From: PXAP01 sp964520585
GTDB taxonomy: Bacteria; Bacteroidota; Bacteroidia; Bacteroidales; PUMT01
Assembly (NCBI GenBank): GCA_964520585.1
Contig: CAZFOO010000054.1
Coordinates: 1-23,803, forward strand
Direction of reading: 5' to 3'
DNA length: 23,803 nt
The translations under genes and the position numbers were made by a program. Positions 14,600 through 23,589 of the stretch are shown one piece after another. Positions within the stretch are counted from its first letter, which is position 1. Every line of letters starts with the position of its first letter. Under the pieces are notes generated by a model, which was not told where the DNA came from, searched no databases, and saw only the letters and a program-made list of their open reading frames with translations.

Positions 14600-15937
14600 T
14601 TAGAAAAGAAGGCTGGAGCCAACATACAGTCCTCCATGTCCATCTCGGCGACTGAAGGGTATGCCGTAGTTTATGCTAATCACATTATCTTTGTTAAATA
14701 CTATATAGGCACCTGCCCCGCCAGTGTGGTGTAACTTCTGCCGGTTGTCATTGAAAAACGAATTCCTGACATCACGGGGAACAGATTTTTGGTCCATTTC
14801 ATAAGACTGTGTAACAAAGGCATTATCATAAAACAAAGATGTACTGATAAAAAAGTCCTGTCCCAACAGATCAAACTCCATTATCTTTAACTTGGTTTCA
14901 ATATTGCTTGTCAGGAAGCCATCGGCAACAATCCTGTTACGGTTTGCTCCCCGCAGACTAAATGCCCCGCCAATGCCATCCTGGTTTAACCTGCTGTCGT
15001 AATAAGTTGAAAGAAGATAAAAAGGAGTTTTCCCTGATAAGCTTTGCTGACTACTGGCACGGAAGGATATGGTAAGATTATCGTTCATAGTGCTGGTATG
15101 ATGTCTGTAGGTAAAAACCAGCCTTGCAAAATGATTGTCACTTAAAAACGAAGGTGAGTATAGAAATACTGCTTCAATCCATTTTCCCTCTGTGCAATAA
15201 CAAAGGTCGTTGCGTGTGTCGTAAATTAATCCTAAAGAAAAAAGATTGATAATTCCCCCGGATTTCTCATCCTCACTTATCAGACCCCAATCAATATAAT
15301 TCGCAAACAGAGTTTCATCTTCAGAAGGTGCATCACTCTTCCTGCTTTCAGGATTTATTGCGGGAGTGATCTCATATTTATTCAGCATTACTCCGGTCAA
15401 TAACCGGAAATCGCCATCGCCAATACGCAACTGGTTATCCAGTCGTAATCGTAGAAGATTTCTTTCATAGGAATAAAAAAATCTACTTCGGAAAAGGGGA
15501 CTCGATTTATCTACCAGCAAAAAGTTGTAAACAGAATTTGATCCGTTAAACCCATAAAAATCGTACTTCTTCTCAGACAGATAGCTTGCCTCGATATGGG
15601 TGAGTGAATTAGCAATTAAAGAGTTGCTCTCCAGCAAGCCCTGCAATTGCAAAGAGCCGGTGGAAGTATTTGTGCCACGAAGGAAAAGATGCTGGTCGTA
15701 GCCGTAATTTCCCTGATCCCTACCATAGTCAAAAATATTTATAACGGCACCATACCGGAAGCCCAGATCGGAATCATAAGCCAGTGCAGGTATGATGCCA
15801 TACCTTACTCTACTATATATTTCTTTGTTTTTACTGGTTTGAAGTCTGTCATCTTCCTGTCCTGATAAAGGTAATTTGATAACTCCCAGGATAGCCAGCG
15901 CCAGAATTTGAAGTTTGATTTTTTTTATAGTCAGCAT
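14600..15937 (-). CDS. Omp85-superfamily outer-membrane barrel (BamA/TamA-like, no POTRA)
   Basis: The protein has 445 residues with a signal peptide (about 1-26). There is no POTRA domain; the barrel begins almost directly after it. Alternating hydrophobic strands run throughout, and the motif LRGA (328-331, in GGAFSLRGANRNR) corresponds to the LRGY/VRGF loop-6 signature of Omp85 proteins. The chain ends GGLYVGSSLLF with a C-terminal Phe, the outer-membrane insertion signal. Such short 'surface antigen D15' proteins are common in Bacteroidota and their cargo is unknown. It lies 148 bases upstream of the DsrE gene and has its own possible promoter. Confidence 0.8.
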   Translation of the reverse strand: MLTIKKIKLQILALAILGVIKLPLSGQEDDRLQTSKNKEIYSRVRYGIIPALAYDSDLGFRYGAVINIFDYGRDQGNYGYDQHLFLRGTNTSTGSLQLQGLLESNSLIANSLTHIEASYLSEKKYDFYGFNGSNSVYNFLLVDKSSPLFRSRFFYSYERNLLRLRLDNQLRIGDGDFRLLTGVMLNKYEITPAINPESRKSDAPSEDETLFANYIDWGLISEDEKSGGIINLFSLGLIYDTRNDLCYCTEGKWIEAVFLYSPSFLSDNHFARLVFTYRHHTSTMNDNLTISFRASSQQSLSGKTPFYLLSTYYDSRLNQDGIGGAFSLRGANRNRIVADGFLTSNIETKLKIMEFDLLGQDFFISTSLFYDNAFVTQSYEMDQKSVPRDVRNSFFNDNRQKLHHTGGAGAYIVFNKDNVISINYGIPFSRRDGHGGLYVGSSLLF

Positions 15938-15952
15938 GATAATTTGTGTTTA

Positions 15953-15981
15953 CAACACTATCATCTGACGAAAGGCCCAAA
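15953..15981 (-). promoter_or_regulatory. Possible promoter of the Omp85-like gene
   Basis: TTTG (15978-15981) and TAGTGTTG (15953-15960, one base off TAnnTTTG) lie 17 bases apart on the minus strand, 15 bases before the start codon. The spacing is slightly short for the Bacteroidota consensus. Confidence 0.25.
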
Positions 15982-16234
15982 AGAACCTGACAAATTTATT
16001 GATAAAAGAAGAATGACAATTTTGAAGCTTACCAGTATAGGTGGAATAAAGCTTTATGATGATTTACAAAGCCACAAAATTTAACTGCCAGAGCTGCTAA
16101 CATCAATGACAATTAAAAAATTTTAATTACTAATTCTTCATGTCACTTGATCACGAAGGTCTTTCAGGCAAAGCCCCGCCAGGATATAACCGCGACGAGG
16201 GTTTTGAAGATAAACTAAAATTGATCCGACAATT

Positions 16235-17437
16235 TTATCTGACCGAAAAAGTGACCCTTCTTGCCATTTGATATGCATCGGGCGATGTAGAATTAATACT
16301 AAGGTCTTCACCCCGGCCTTCAGAATTTAAGCGCGATGCATCAATTCCAACATTGATCAGGGCATTGGCAACAGCATCTGCCCTTCTTTGCGAAAGTTTC
16401 TGGTTGTATCCGTCAGGTCCTCTTTCATCAGCATAACCGTAAAGATCAACCTCTACATCAGGATTATTTTCCAGATAGGTTTTAAGAATATTAATCGTAC
16501 CGGCAGCAATCATACCATATTGTGCACTGTCAAAATTGAAAAAAATATTAAAATAACCGTCATCTATCAGCTGGCTTATAATGGCATCTGCATAAACCAC
16601 TTCTCTTGAAGCGACAGACGCTACTTCATTGTCGAGTTCATCAATTCTATCAGCTAATTCATTAACACGCTCATCCAGTTCGTCATACTTATTATTTACA
16701 TCCTTCACTCCTGATTCTACTTCGGTGATCCTGTAATCAAGAGTGTCATACTCCGGTGTTCCATATATTGACAAATCCCTTACGTACCAGTCCGCGTGCT
16801 CAGAATTATCAGACCCTCCGAGTGAAACAGAAACTCCAAAGCTCCCTTTATATACCACCGGCAGATTCCCGTAATTAGCTGGTCCGCCATCAAAGGTATG
16901 ATCCTGACTAAAATTCTCCATACCAGTAATATCACCATAAAGAGTTACTCTTGGAGATACTTTAGCCTGAAGAGTGATGCCACCTATACCATTACCAACC
17001 CAATCAGTAGCAGCAACATTCTCATAATTCATCATACTGATCCCCAAGCCATAATTAGCAAGCACATTAAATGACCGGGTCCACTCCTCAAACCTTAAAA
17101 TACGTCCGAGATTGGCCACTCCGCGAAGACCGAAGCCATACTGATCCGTGCTGAATGTACCAAGACTGGCATCGGCCTCTGTAAACCTGTTGTACATTAA
17201 CCCCAATTTCATGCCGAAATATTCATTGAACATGTAACGGGCCCCAAATTCCCCCATAAAAAAATCCGGGGTAGCGGAATAGTATCCCTGAGAAAAGTTA
17301 TTATAAGGGCGATGAAATCCGACACTACCCTCTACAGACCATTTCCGGTAATCAGTTACACCTGAATCGCTTACCTGTGCACTGGTCTCCAGTAGAAAAA
17401 ATAAAATAAATACCGCTAACACTGATTTATTTTTCAT
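16235..17437 (-). CDS. OmpA family outer-membrane protein
   Basis: The protein has 400 residues. It has a signal peptide (1-20, ending ETSAQ), an eight-strand barrel-like region (about 32-210, with GEFGARYMFNEYFGMKLGL), a coiled-coil linker (about 236-278, DELDERVNELADRIDEL), and an OmpA C-terminal peptidoglycan-binding domain (about 292-400). That domain shows FNFDSAQY, DLYGYADERGPDGYN with Asp337, and LSQRRADAV with Arg352. This is the usual Bacteroidota OmpA layout, anchoring the outer membrane to the cell wall. AAAGGA lies just before the start codon. It is likely a single-gene unit downstream of the aldehyde dehydrogenase gene. Confidence 0.92.
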   Translation of the reverse strand: MKNKSVLAVFILFFLLETSAQVSDSGVTDYRKWSVEGSVGFHRPYNNFSQGYYSATPDFFMGEFGARYMFNEYFGMKLGLMYNRFTEADASLGTFSTDQYGFGLRGVANLGRILRFEEWTRSFNVLANYGLGISMMNYENVAATDWVGNGIGGITLQAKVSPRVTLYGDITGMENFSQDHTFDGGPANYGNLPVVYKGSFGVSVSLGGSDNSEHADWYVRDLSIYGTPEYDTLDYRITEVESGVKDVNNKYDELDERVNELADRIDELDNEVASVASREVVYADAIISQLIDDGYFNIFFNFDSAQYGMIAAGTINILKTYLENNPDVEVDLYGYADERGPDGYNQKLSQRRADAVANALINVGIDASRLNSEGRGEDLSINSTSPDAYQMARRVTFSVR

Positions 17438-17681
17438 GATCCTTTGGTTTTAAGGTTATATAAAAAGCGAAAAATAAATGAGTTTTATTGCATAGAGAAA
17501 AACAAAAATCCATCAATCTTACTATTACCTCCTAAAAGCTGCTCATTTAAACTATAGTATGCAGTTATAACAATTGAAGCAGCCAAAAGGTTTTGACCAG
17601 GCGAAACATGTAAACCAGGCAAAGTAGTACCGGCAAATGACGAAGTACCCGGAAAACCTGACATTGCAGACAATACGGCAA

Positions 17682-19067
17682 TTATTTAACGAAGACTGTT
17701 TTTATATTTGTAAATTCCCTGATCCCGAAATAGGATAATTCACGGCCATAACCGCTGTGCCCTGTTCCGCCGAAAGGAAGGCGTGGGTCTGAACGTACAA
17801 GGTCATTCACGAAACAATTTCCGGCATCAATCATATTTTCAGCAATATACGCTCCCCGGTCGACATCACGGGTAAATACTGCAGCTCCAAGCCCGAACTT
17901 GCTGTCATTTGCAATTCTTATTGCATCTGATTCATCATCTGCCTCGATTATGGCAGCTACAGGCCCAAATACCTCTTCGTCGAAGGCAGGCATCCCAGGC
18001 CCGACCCTGGCAAGGACGGTGGGAGGATACCAGGCACCTTCACCAACAGGAATCTCACCGCCTAAAAGGCATTCTGCTCCCTCTCCAATGCTTTTCATAA
18101 CCTGCTGATGCAGCTCATCCCTAAGAGTGATCATGGACTGGGGACCAAGATCATTACGCTCATCCATGGGATCTCCCATTTTATATTTTTTCATTTCATC
18201 GACAAATCTTTTTTCAAATTCTGCAATTTTTGATTTTACAACTATAAACCTCTTGGCAGCAATGCAACTCTGTCCCCCATTAATCATACGGCTTTTTACA
18301 CAAACTGGCAAGGCATTATCAAGATCAGCATCGCCCAGGATAATATATGGATCACTGCCCCCCAGCTCAAGTACGGTTTTCTTTAGTTCTGCGCCTGCCT
18401 TTTCAGCAACAGCCCTTCCGGCCTTTACACTTCCTGTTAATGTTACCGCCTTTACTTCGGGGTTTTCTATTACATAGGCCACATCACTGCCAGGAACTTT
18501 AAGTGTACGGAACAGATCTCTGGGAGCACCCGAACGGCGGAACAGTTCCTCTATTGCAAGTGCGGAGCCCGTGACATTTGAAGCATGCTTAAGTAGTACA
18601 CCATTACCGGCCATAATTGCCGGAGCGGCAAACCGGAAAACCTGCCAAAAAGGAAAATTCCAGGGCATAACGGCAAGTACCAGTCCCAGCGGCCTGAAAG
18701 CAACATAACTCTTCCTCCCTCCGGCTTCTATATATTCGTTGGCAAGAAAACTTTCGGCATTCTCAGCATAATATTCACAGGCAACGGCACATTTATCAAT
18801 TTCTGCCCGTGACTGTTTTACAGGTTTACCCATTTCTGTGGTTATCATGCCGGCATACTTGTCAACATCCTTCCTTAACGTTTCTGCCACTATGTACATA
18901 AGCTCAGATCGCTGTCCAAATGCGGTAATGCCCCACTTCTCCTGCGCTTTACCGGCTGATTCAATTATACTTTTAACCTCTTGCCTGCTATGCTGATCAA
19001 ATTCTTCAATATGCCTGCCATTAGCAGGATTCACAGAAACTAACTTCTTCATATTATAATTTTTCAT
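17682..19067 (-). CDS. NAD(P)-dependent aldehyde dehydrogenase, succinate-semialdehyde type
   Basis: The protein has 461 residues and all ALDH hallmarks: PWNFP (135-139), Lys160, TGS (211-213), the general base Glu234 in LELGGSDPYI, and the nucleophile Cys268 in NGGQSCIAAKRF. The C-terminus ends with PFGGTGHSGYGRELS. The overall pattern (YNMKKLVSVNPANG start, GGQSCIAAKR) is closest to the succinate-semialdehyde dehydrogenase group, which takes several aldehydes. A second Met at residue 6 is an alternative start. It is divergent from the D-lactate dehydrogenase gene across 302 bases with marked repeats. The OmpA gene lies 244 bases downstream. Confidence 0.88.
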   Translation of the reverse strand: MKNYNMKKLVSVNPANGRHIEEFDQHSRQEVKSIIESAGKAQEKWGITAFGQRSELMYIVAETLRKDVDKYAGMITTEMGKPVKQSRAEIDKCAVACEYYAENAESFLANEYIEAGGRKSYVAFRPLGLVLAVMPWNFPFWQVFRFAAPAIMAGNGVLLKHASNVTGSALAIEELFRRSGAPRDLFRTLKVPGSDVAYVIENPEVKAVTLTGSVKAGRAVAEKAGAELKKTVLELGGSDPYIILGDADLDNALPVCVKSRMINGGQSCIAAKRFIVVKSKIAEFEKRFVDEMKKYKMGDPMDERNDLGPQSMITLRDELHQQVMKSIGEGAECLLGGEIPVGEGAWYPPTVLARVGPGMPAFDEEVFGPVAAIIEADDESDAIRIANDSKFGLGAAVFTRDVDRGAYIAENMIDAGNCFVNDLVRSDPRLPFGGTGHSGYGRELSYFGIREFTNIKTVFVK

Positions 19068-19158
19068 ACTCGTAATATTTAGGTTATACAGTTACATTGA
19101 ATTAATTTAAAATTTTCTACTGTGTAATTATTTGCTAATTTTAAGTTCACAAACCAGA

Positions 19159-19305
19159 TAAAACAGGCTATATGAAACATTAAAAATCCAGATACAGTGA
19201 TTTAATAAAATGGCTATCCTTTAAACAATCCAGTTATTAAGATTGGTTTATCAATTTTTGAATAACTTCAATTTATACAAACATTTCATTAATTAGCCTG
19301 TTTTA
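19159..19305. repeat. 12-bp perfect inverted repeat in the divergent control region
   Basis: TAAAACAGGCTA (19159-19170) and TAGCCTGTTTTA (19294-19305) are exact inverted repeats, with 123 bases between the arms. The arms lie on either side of the centre of the region, one nearer each gene. A pair of identical sites in opposite orientation is what a regulator binding both promoters, or a DNA loop, would need. Confidence 0.55.
19258..19271. promoter_or_regulatory. FNR/CRP-like palindrome upstream of D-lactate dehydrogenase
   Basis: TTGAA-TAAC-TTCAA is a 5-base palindrome with a 4-base centre, the same shape as FNR/CRP-family boxes (TTGAT-N4-ATCAA), 98 bases before the lactate dehydrogenase start. 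The gene's fermentative role makes oxygen-responsive control plausible. The core differs from the E. coli consensus. Confidence 0.35.
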
Positions 19306-19369
19306 CAATAAACAACCTGAATGTAATTTATTAATTTTAATCTTGTATAAAAAATAAAATCATATCAAT

Positions 19370-20377
19370 ATGAGTGCAACAATCGCTTTTTTTGATGCCA
19401 AAAGTTATGACAGGGATATATTCAATGAAGTTAACAATGATTTCGGGTTTAATATTAAATACTTCAAATTCAATATCACATCTGAGAATGCAGTCTTGGC
19501 AGAAGGTGCCGATGTGGTTTGTGCGTTTGTCAATGATATTATTTCTGAAAATATTATAAATAACCTCCATGAATGCGGAGTCAGACTTATTGCGCTGAGG
19601 TGTGCCGGCTATAATAACGTGGATTTAAAAGCTGCAGACAAAAAAATAAGAGTTGCCAGGGTACCGGCATACTCCCCCAATGCCATTGCAGAACATACTG
19701 TAGCGCTTATGCTTTCACTTAACCGGAAAATACACAGGGCTTACTGGAGAACAAGGGATTCCAACTTTTCACTGATAGGGCTCATGGGGTTTGATATGCA
19801 CGGGAAAAATGCAGGGGTTATAGGTACCGGAAAAATAGGGAAAGCCCTTATAAAAATACTCCTTGGATTTGGGATGGATGTTCTGGCCTATGATCCTTAT
19901 CCCGACAAAGAGTTTGCCAGAGAAACAGGCTGCAGGTATGTTGAACTTGACGAATTATTTGCCGGATCTCAAGTAATCTCTCTAAACTGTCCGCTAACCA
20001 GGGAGACTGAATATATGATAAACAAAAACAGCATTGATAAAATGAAGGAAGGGGTCATGCTAATCAATACGGGAAGGGGGAAACTTATTAAAACGGCAGA
20101 TCTGATCGATGGATTGAAAAGCGGTAAGGTTGGCAGTGCGGGTCTAGATGTATATGAAGAAGAAGCTGAGTATTTCTTTGAGGATTTATCCAACCGGGTA
20201 CTTACCGATGATATACTGGCCAGGCTTTTATCATTCAATAATGTGATAATAACTTCACACCAGGGCTTCTTTACCCGCGAGGCGATGTATAACATTGCTG
20301 AAACGACAATGAATAACATTAAAAATTTCATGGAGCGAAAAAAGGGATTTAATGAAATATGCTATAAATGCCATTAG
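19370..20377 (+). CDS. ldhA: D-lactate dehydrogenase (2-hydroxyacid dehydrogenase family)
   Basis: The protein has 335 residues and a typical D-LDH layout. The N-terminal part contains RCAGYNNVDL (78-87). The NAD motif GTGKIG is at 152-157. The catalytic residues are Arg236 in NTGRGKLI, an acidic residue in the cluster DVYEEEAEYFFED (260-272), and His298 in TSHQGFFT. DVYEEEAEYFFED is characteristic of LdhA-type enzymes, which reduce pyruvate to D-lactate with NADH. It is one of only two plus-strand genes here. A region with an inverted repeat and an FNR-like palindrome lies upstream. The ceramidase-like gene follows 160 bases later. Confidence 0.92.
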   Translation: MSATIAFFDAKSYDRDIFNEVNNDFGFNIKYFKFNITSENAVLAEGADVVCAFVNDIISENIINNLHECGVRLIALRCAGYNNVDLKAADKKIRVARVPAYSPNAIAEHTVALMLSLNRKIHRAYWRTRDSNFSLIGLMGFDMHGKNAGVIGTGKIGKALIKILLGFGMDVLAYDPYPDKEFARETGCRYVELDELFAGSQVISLNCPLTRETEYMINKNSIDKMKEGVMLINTGRGKLIKTADLIDGLKSGKVGSAGLDVYEEEAEYFFEDLSNRVLTDDILARLLSFNNVIITSHQGFFTREAMYNIAETTMNNIKNFMERKKGFNEICYKCH

Positions 20378-20537
20378 AATATATCGGCACAGGCCAAATA
20401 GGAGCAGGATCGTATAATGTGTGCCGGTTGGATTTTGATATGCCTGTATCTCCGGATCCTCACCCTGTCTAATATAGAATAAAGACCTTAATCATTATTA
20501 AAATATCTTTCAACCGGATAATAATCTGTTTGTAAAA

Positions 20538-22091
20538 ATGAGAAATGTACTAAAATACACCGGGTTTAGCCTGATTGCCATTATACTGGCGTTAGTTATC
20601 GGATTCCGCTATAACGTAAAGGACAGGCACAAAGGGTACAATGTTGATATCAACATTGAATCCTCCTCCCCGGATATTGTCCGCGCCGGCTTTTCTGCAG
20701 TTAAGATCACTCCAGTGATAACAGATACGTGGACAGATGTTAAGGGAAATGCCAGGTATAATACAAAGGAAGGAGACACATATAAGGATATAAGCGGCAG
20801 TGGACAGTTTGATGCGGTGTGGATGGCTGGCTTTCATAACAGGAAGCCAGCAAAGGGGATAAATGATGACCTCTGGGCAAGAGCCATGGTACTGGACGAC
20901 GGACATACACGGCTGGCATGGGTAGTTCTTGACGCTATAGGCATTTTTGGTTGCGAAATTATTGATATCCGTAAGAGTCTTCCCGAACACCTTGGCATTG
21001 ATTATGCAATCATATCCAGCACCCATACCCATTCTGCTCCAGATCTTCTTGGATTATGGGGCCCTGGCATATTCAAATCCGGAGTAGATCAGAAATATAT
21101 CGAATATGTTAAAGCCCAGACCATCGAAGCAATAAAGTCAGCAACCAATAATCTTAACCCCGCCATTTTCAGATTTGCAACCGACCATGGAGGAGTTGCA
21201 TCGATGATAAGAGATACACGCCAACCGGTTCTGGTTAACCCTGACTTGAGAATTATGCAGGCACTTGATCCCGAAAACGGCAAAACACTCGGCACCCTGG
21301 TACAATGGGATAATCATCCCGAAACTATCTGGAGCCGGAACCTCCTAATAACATCAGATTTCCCCCATTACCTGAGAGAAGGAATTGAGAAGGGGATATG
21401 GTCAGGAGATTCACTTGTTACACCGGGTTTAGGTGGAGTGGCAATGTTTGTTACGGGGAATATCGGGGGGTTGATGACCACTTCTCCCGCAGTGGGAATT
21501 GAATGTCCCTTTTCCGATACCGTATATTTTGAACCCTCATTTGATAAAGTCGAGGCCCAGGGATTAACCCTTGCACAGCTGACTATTGAAGCTCTTAACT
21601 CAAGAAATGCTTTGGAGATGGATCTTGGAGGTATTGATTTAAGAGCAAAAACTGTCTACCTCCCTCTTGACAATGTTCTGTTCAGGCTGGGGGCGGCACT
21701 AGGCATTTTCAACAGGGGACTTAAAGGATGGATGAAGTTCCGTTCAGAAATAGCCTTCTGGCAAATGGGACCGGCAAGTTTCCTTCATCATCCTGGTGAA
21801 CTTTATCCGGAGATTGCTGATGGGGGAATAGAAGCACCCGGGGGACAGGACTTTGAAATCGATCCAGTGGAAATACCACCACTGAGACATATAATGCCAG
21901 GTGAATTCAGGTTTATTTCCGGGCTTTCAAATGATATGATCGGCTACATAATTCCCAAAAGCCAGTGGGACGCAAAATCCCCTTATACATACGGTTATGA
22001 AGAAAGCCCTTACGGGGAAATAAACTCACTAGGACCTGAAACAGGACCAATTCTTCATTCTGCTATGATGGAACTGATAAGAAACAATTAA
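20538..22091 (+). CDS. Neutral/alkaline ceramidase-family hydrolase, membrane-anchored
   Basis: The protein has 517 residues with an N-terminal membrane anchor or uncleaved signal (about 6-23). AGFSAVKITP (50-59), KGINDDLWARAMVLDDG, His100, the zinc-type motif STHTHSAPDLLGLWG (161-175) and WDNHPETIW with His260 match the neutral/alkaline non-lysosomal ceramidase N-terminal domain. The C-terminal part (FRFISGLSNDMIGYIIPKSQW) also fits the family. Such proteins hydrolyse amide bonds of ceramide-like lipids, but many environmental members have unknown substrates. It faces the GH109-type gene convergently. There is no clear lipobox. Confidence 0.78.
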   Translation: MRNVLKYTGFSLIAIILALVIGFRYNVKDRHKGYNVDINIESSSPDIVRAGFSAVKITPVITDTWTDVKGNARYNTKEGDTYKDISGSGQFDAVWMAGFHNRKPAKGINDDLWARAMVLDDGHTRLAWVVLDAIGIFGCEIIDIRKSLPEHLGIDYAIISSTHTHSAPDLLGLWGPGIFKSGVDQKYIEYVKAQTIEAIKSATNNLNPAIFRFATDHGGVASMIRDTRQPVLVNPDLRIMQALDPENGKTLGTLVQWDNHPETIWSRNLLITSDFPHYLREGIEKGIWSGDSLVTPGLGGVAMFVTGNIGGLMTTSPAVGIECPFSDTVYFEPSFDKVEAQGLTLAQLTIEALNSRNALEMDLGGIDLRAKTVYLPLDNVLFRLGAALGIFNRGLKGWMKFRSEIAFWQMGPASFLHHPGELYPEIADGGIEAPGGQDFEIDPVEIPPLRHIMPGEFRFISGLSNDMIGYIIPKSQWDAKSPYTYGYEESPYGEINSLGPETGPILHSAMMELIRNN

Positions 22092-22114
22092 TTAACAGTC
22101 AGTTCCTTATTTGT

Positions 22115-22139
22115 TATAAAACGGCTTCCGCTTTTTTAT
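22115..22139. terminator. Candidate bidirectional terminator between convergent genes
   Basis: ATAAAACGGCTTCCGCTTTTTTAT contains a short CGG-CTT-CCG stem flanked by A- and T-runs that can also pair, apart from one A/C mismatch. The run of A's on one side and T's on the other suits termination in both directions. The stem is weak. Confidence 0.4.
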
Positions 22140-22179
22140 ACAAGGGCAAAAAACAGAAATATCTTTAGGTAATACAGTC

Positions 22180-23589
22180 TCAGATAAGTTTTGTAGTACC
22201 TCCACTTTCCAGCATTATATCCATGCCGGACTTGTTAGTCTGCCATGATCCTCCGGTAAAATCAGGTACATCGGCGGGTCTGGAACGGTTGGCAACAGAC
22301 CATTCACTCAATGGTATTATCGAACTCCACGATGCGGCATCATAAACGTTCATATCCAGGGGTAACCCGTTACGTAAACAATCCACCAACCGCCAGTCCA
22401 TCAATGTATCCATACCTCCATGACCTCCCACCTGTCGTGCCATCTCTCCTACCCTCCGGGTAATTTCCGGAGTATATTTCTCTTCAAGTGATTTAAATTC
22501 CTCATCAGATACCCATCCATGGTGACTTGTTGCAATCCTTGCAGGTGAAGGCCATTTTCGGGCAATCCCTTTTGTACCGCTTATCAGATGTATTCGGGTG
22601 TAGGGGCGCGGTGAAGTAACATCATGCTGAACCATGATAGACCTTCCATTTAATGTACGTATTATAGTGGTATTCATATTACCCCTGTAGTCCCTGCCAA
22701 CATAAGGCTCCCAGAAATCATCTTCGGAAGCAAGCTCCTCAGCCCTTTTGTCCATCATAAAATCATTGCTGGATACCGATACCAGGTAATCCATTTTATC
22801 TCCATAATTAATGTCCATCAACTGGCATATCGGCCCAAGGCCGTGCATTGGATACAGACTGCCATTTCTTCTTGAATTTTCTTCCAGCCTCCACATGTCT
22901 GCATAGGTGGTTTTGGAAAAATTATGACCCATCAGATCATGGATATATGCTCCTTCACCATGTATGAGATCGCCAAAAAATCCTTGCCTGGCCATATTAA
23001 GTGTCATCATTTCAAAGAAGTCATAACAGACATTTTCCAGCATTATACAGTGCCTGCGGGTTCGTTCTGATGTCTCGACCAGGGCCCAGCACTCATCCAT
23101 ACTTTGGGCTGCAGGAATTTCAGTTGCTGCATGTTTATCATTTTCCATTGCATAAATTGCATTTGGAGCATGCAATTCCCAGGGTGTGCAAATATATACC
23201 AGGTCAACATCATCTCTTTCACAAAGCTTCCTCCACTCATCCTCGCCACCCGAATAGAGTGCGGGTTCATGGGAATATTCTTTAACAAACTCGTTGGAGC
23301 GGTTAACCTTTCCCTGATCAATGTCAGATAAAGCCGTAATTTTCACTCCTTCGATCCTGACCAGTCGCCTTAAGGCCCCGGAACCTCGGTTACCAAGGCC
23401 TATAACTCCGATGCGGACAGTTTCAAGCTTTGGAGCTGCATACCCGGCCATATTAAAACTTTGGTTATGTGATAGCCTGAAAGGTTCCTGACTGCCGGAC
23501 TGTGTGGCACATCCGGCAATACCTGATCCTGCCAGACCGATGCCAGCAAGACCTGAAAGTTTAATGAAATCTCTGCGATTGGTTTTCAT
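22180..23589 (-). CDS. Gfo/Idh/MocA-type oxidoreductase, GH109 alpha-N-acetylgalactosaminidase-like
   Basis: The protein has 469 residues. It starts with a twin-arginine signal (TNRRDFIK) and a lipobox (GIAGC, Cys27), so it is probably exported by Tat as a lipoprotein. The Rossmann motif GLGNRG is at 64-69. Later segments LENVCYDFFEMMTLN, GELIHGEGAYIHDL-like (here GDLIHGEGAYIHDL), GSLYPMHGLGP with Tyr246 and His249, and GGHGGMD match the GH109 family. That family cleaves alpha-N-acetylgalactosamine with a bound NAD+. C-terminal VYDAASWSSIIPLSEWSVAN also fits. The alternative is a related NAD-dependent sugar oxidoreductase; I judge GH109 the more likely. Confidence 0.85.
   Translation of the reverse strand: MKTNRRDFIKLSGLAGIGLAGSGIAGCATQSGSQEPFRLSHNQSFNMAGYAAPKLETVRIGVIGLGNRGSGALRRLVRIEGVKITALSDIDQGKVNRSNEFVKEYSHEPALYSGGEDEWRKLCERDDVDLVYICTPWELHAPNAIYAMENDKHAATEIPAAQSMDECWALVETSERTRRHCIMLENVCYDFFEMMTLNMARQGFFGDLIHGEGAYIHDLMGHNFSKTTYADMWRLEENSRRNGSLYPMHGLGPICQLMDINYGDKMDYLVSVSSNDFMMDKRAEELASEDDFWEPYVGRDYRGNMNTTIIRTLNGRSIMVQHDVTSPRPYTRIHLISGTKGIARKWPSPARIATSHHGWVSDEEFKSLEEKYTPEITRRVGEMARQVGGHGGMDTLMDWRLVDCLRNGLPLDMNVYDAASWSSIIPLSEWSVANRSRPADVPDFTGGSWQTNKSGMDIMLESGGTTKLI

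Larger units (their letters stand above)
19068..19369. promoter_or_regulatory. Divergent control region between aldehyde and D-lactate dehydrogenase genes
   Basis: These 302 bases hold no gene and must carry both promoters. A weak promoter match for the lactate dehydrogenase, TAATCTTG, is about 30 bases before its start codon. Two symmetric elements, listed separately, lie inside. No classical -33 partner was recognised. Confidence 0.6.

Noticed and set aside
17485..17673. 62-codon minus-strand frame between the aldehyde dehydrogenase and OmpA genes
   Set aside because: It has a Ser/Gly/Pro-rich, featureless N-terminus. The opposite strand reads equally well over part of it, and there is no family resemblance. 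It is more likely the OmpA leader region.
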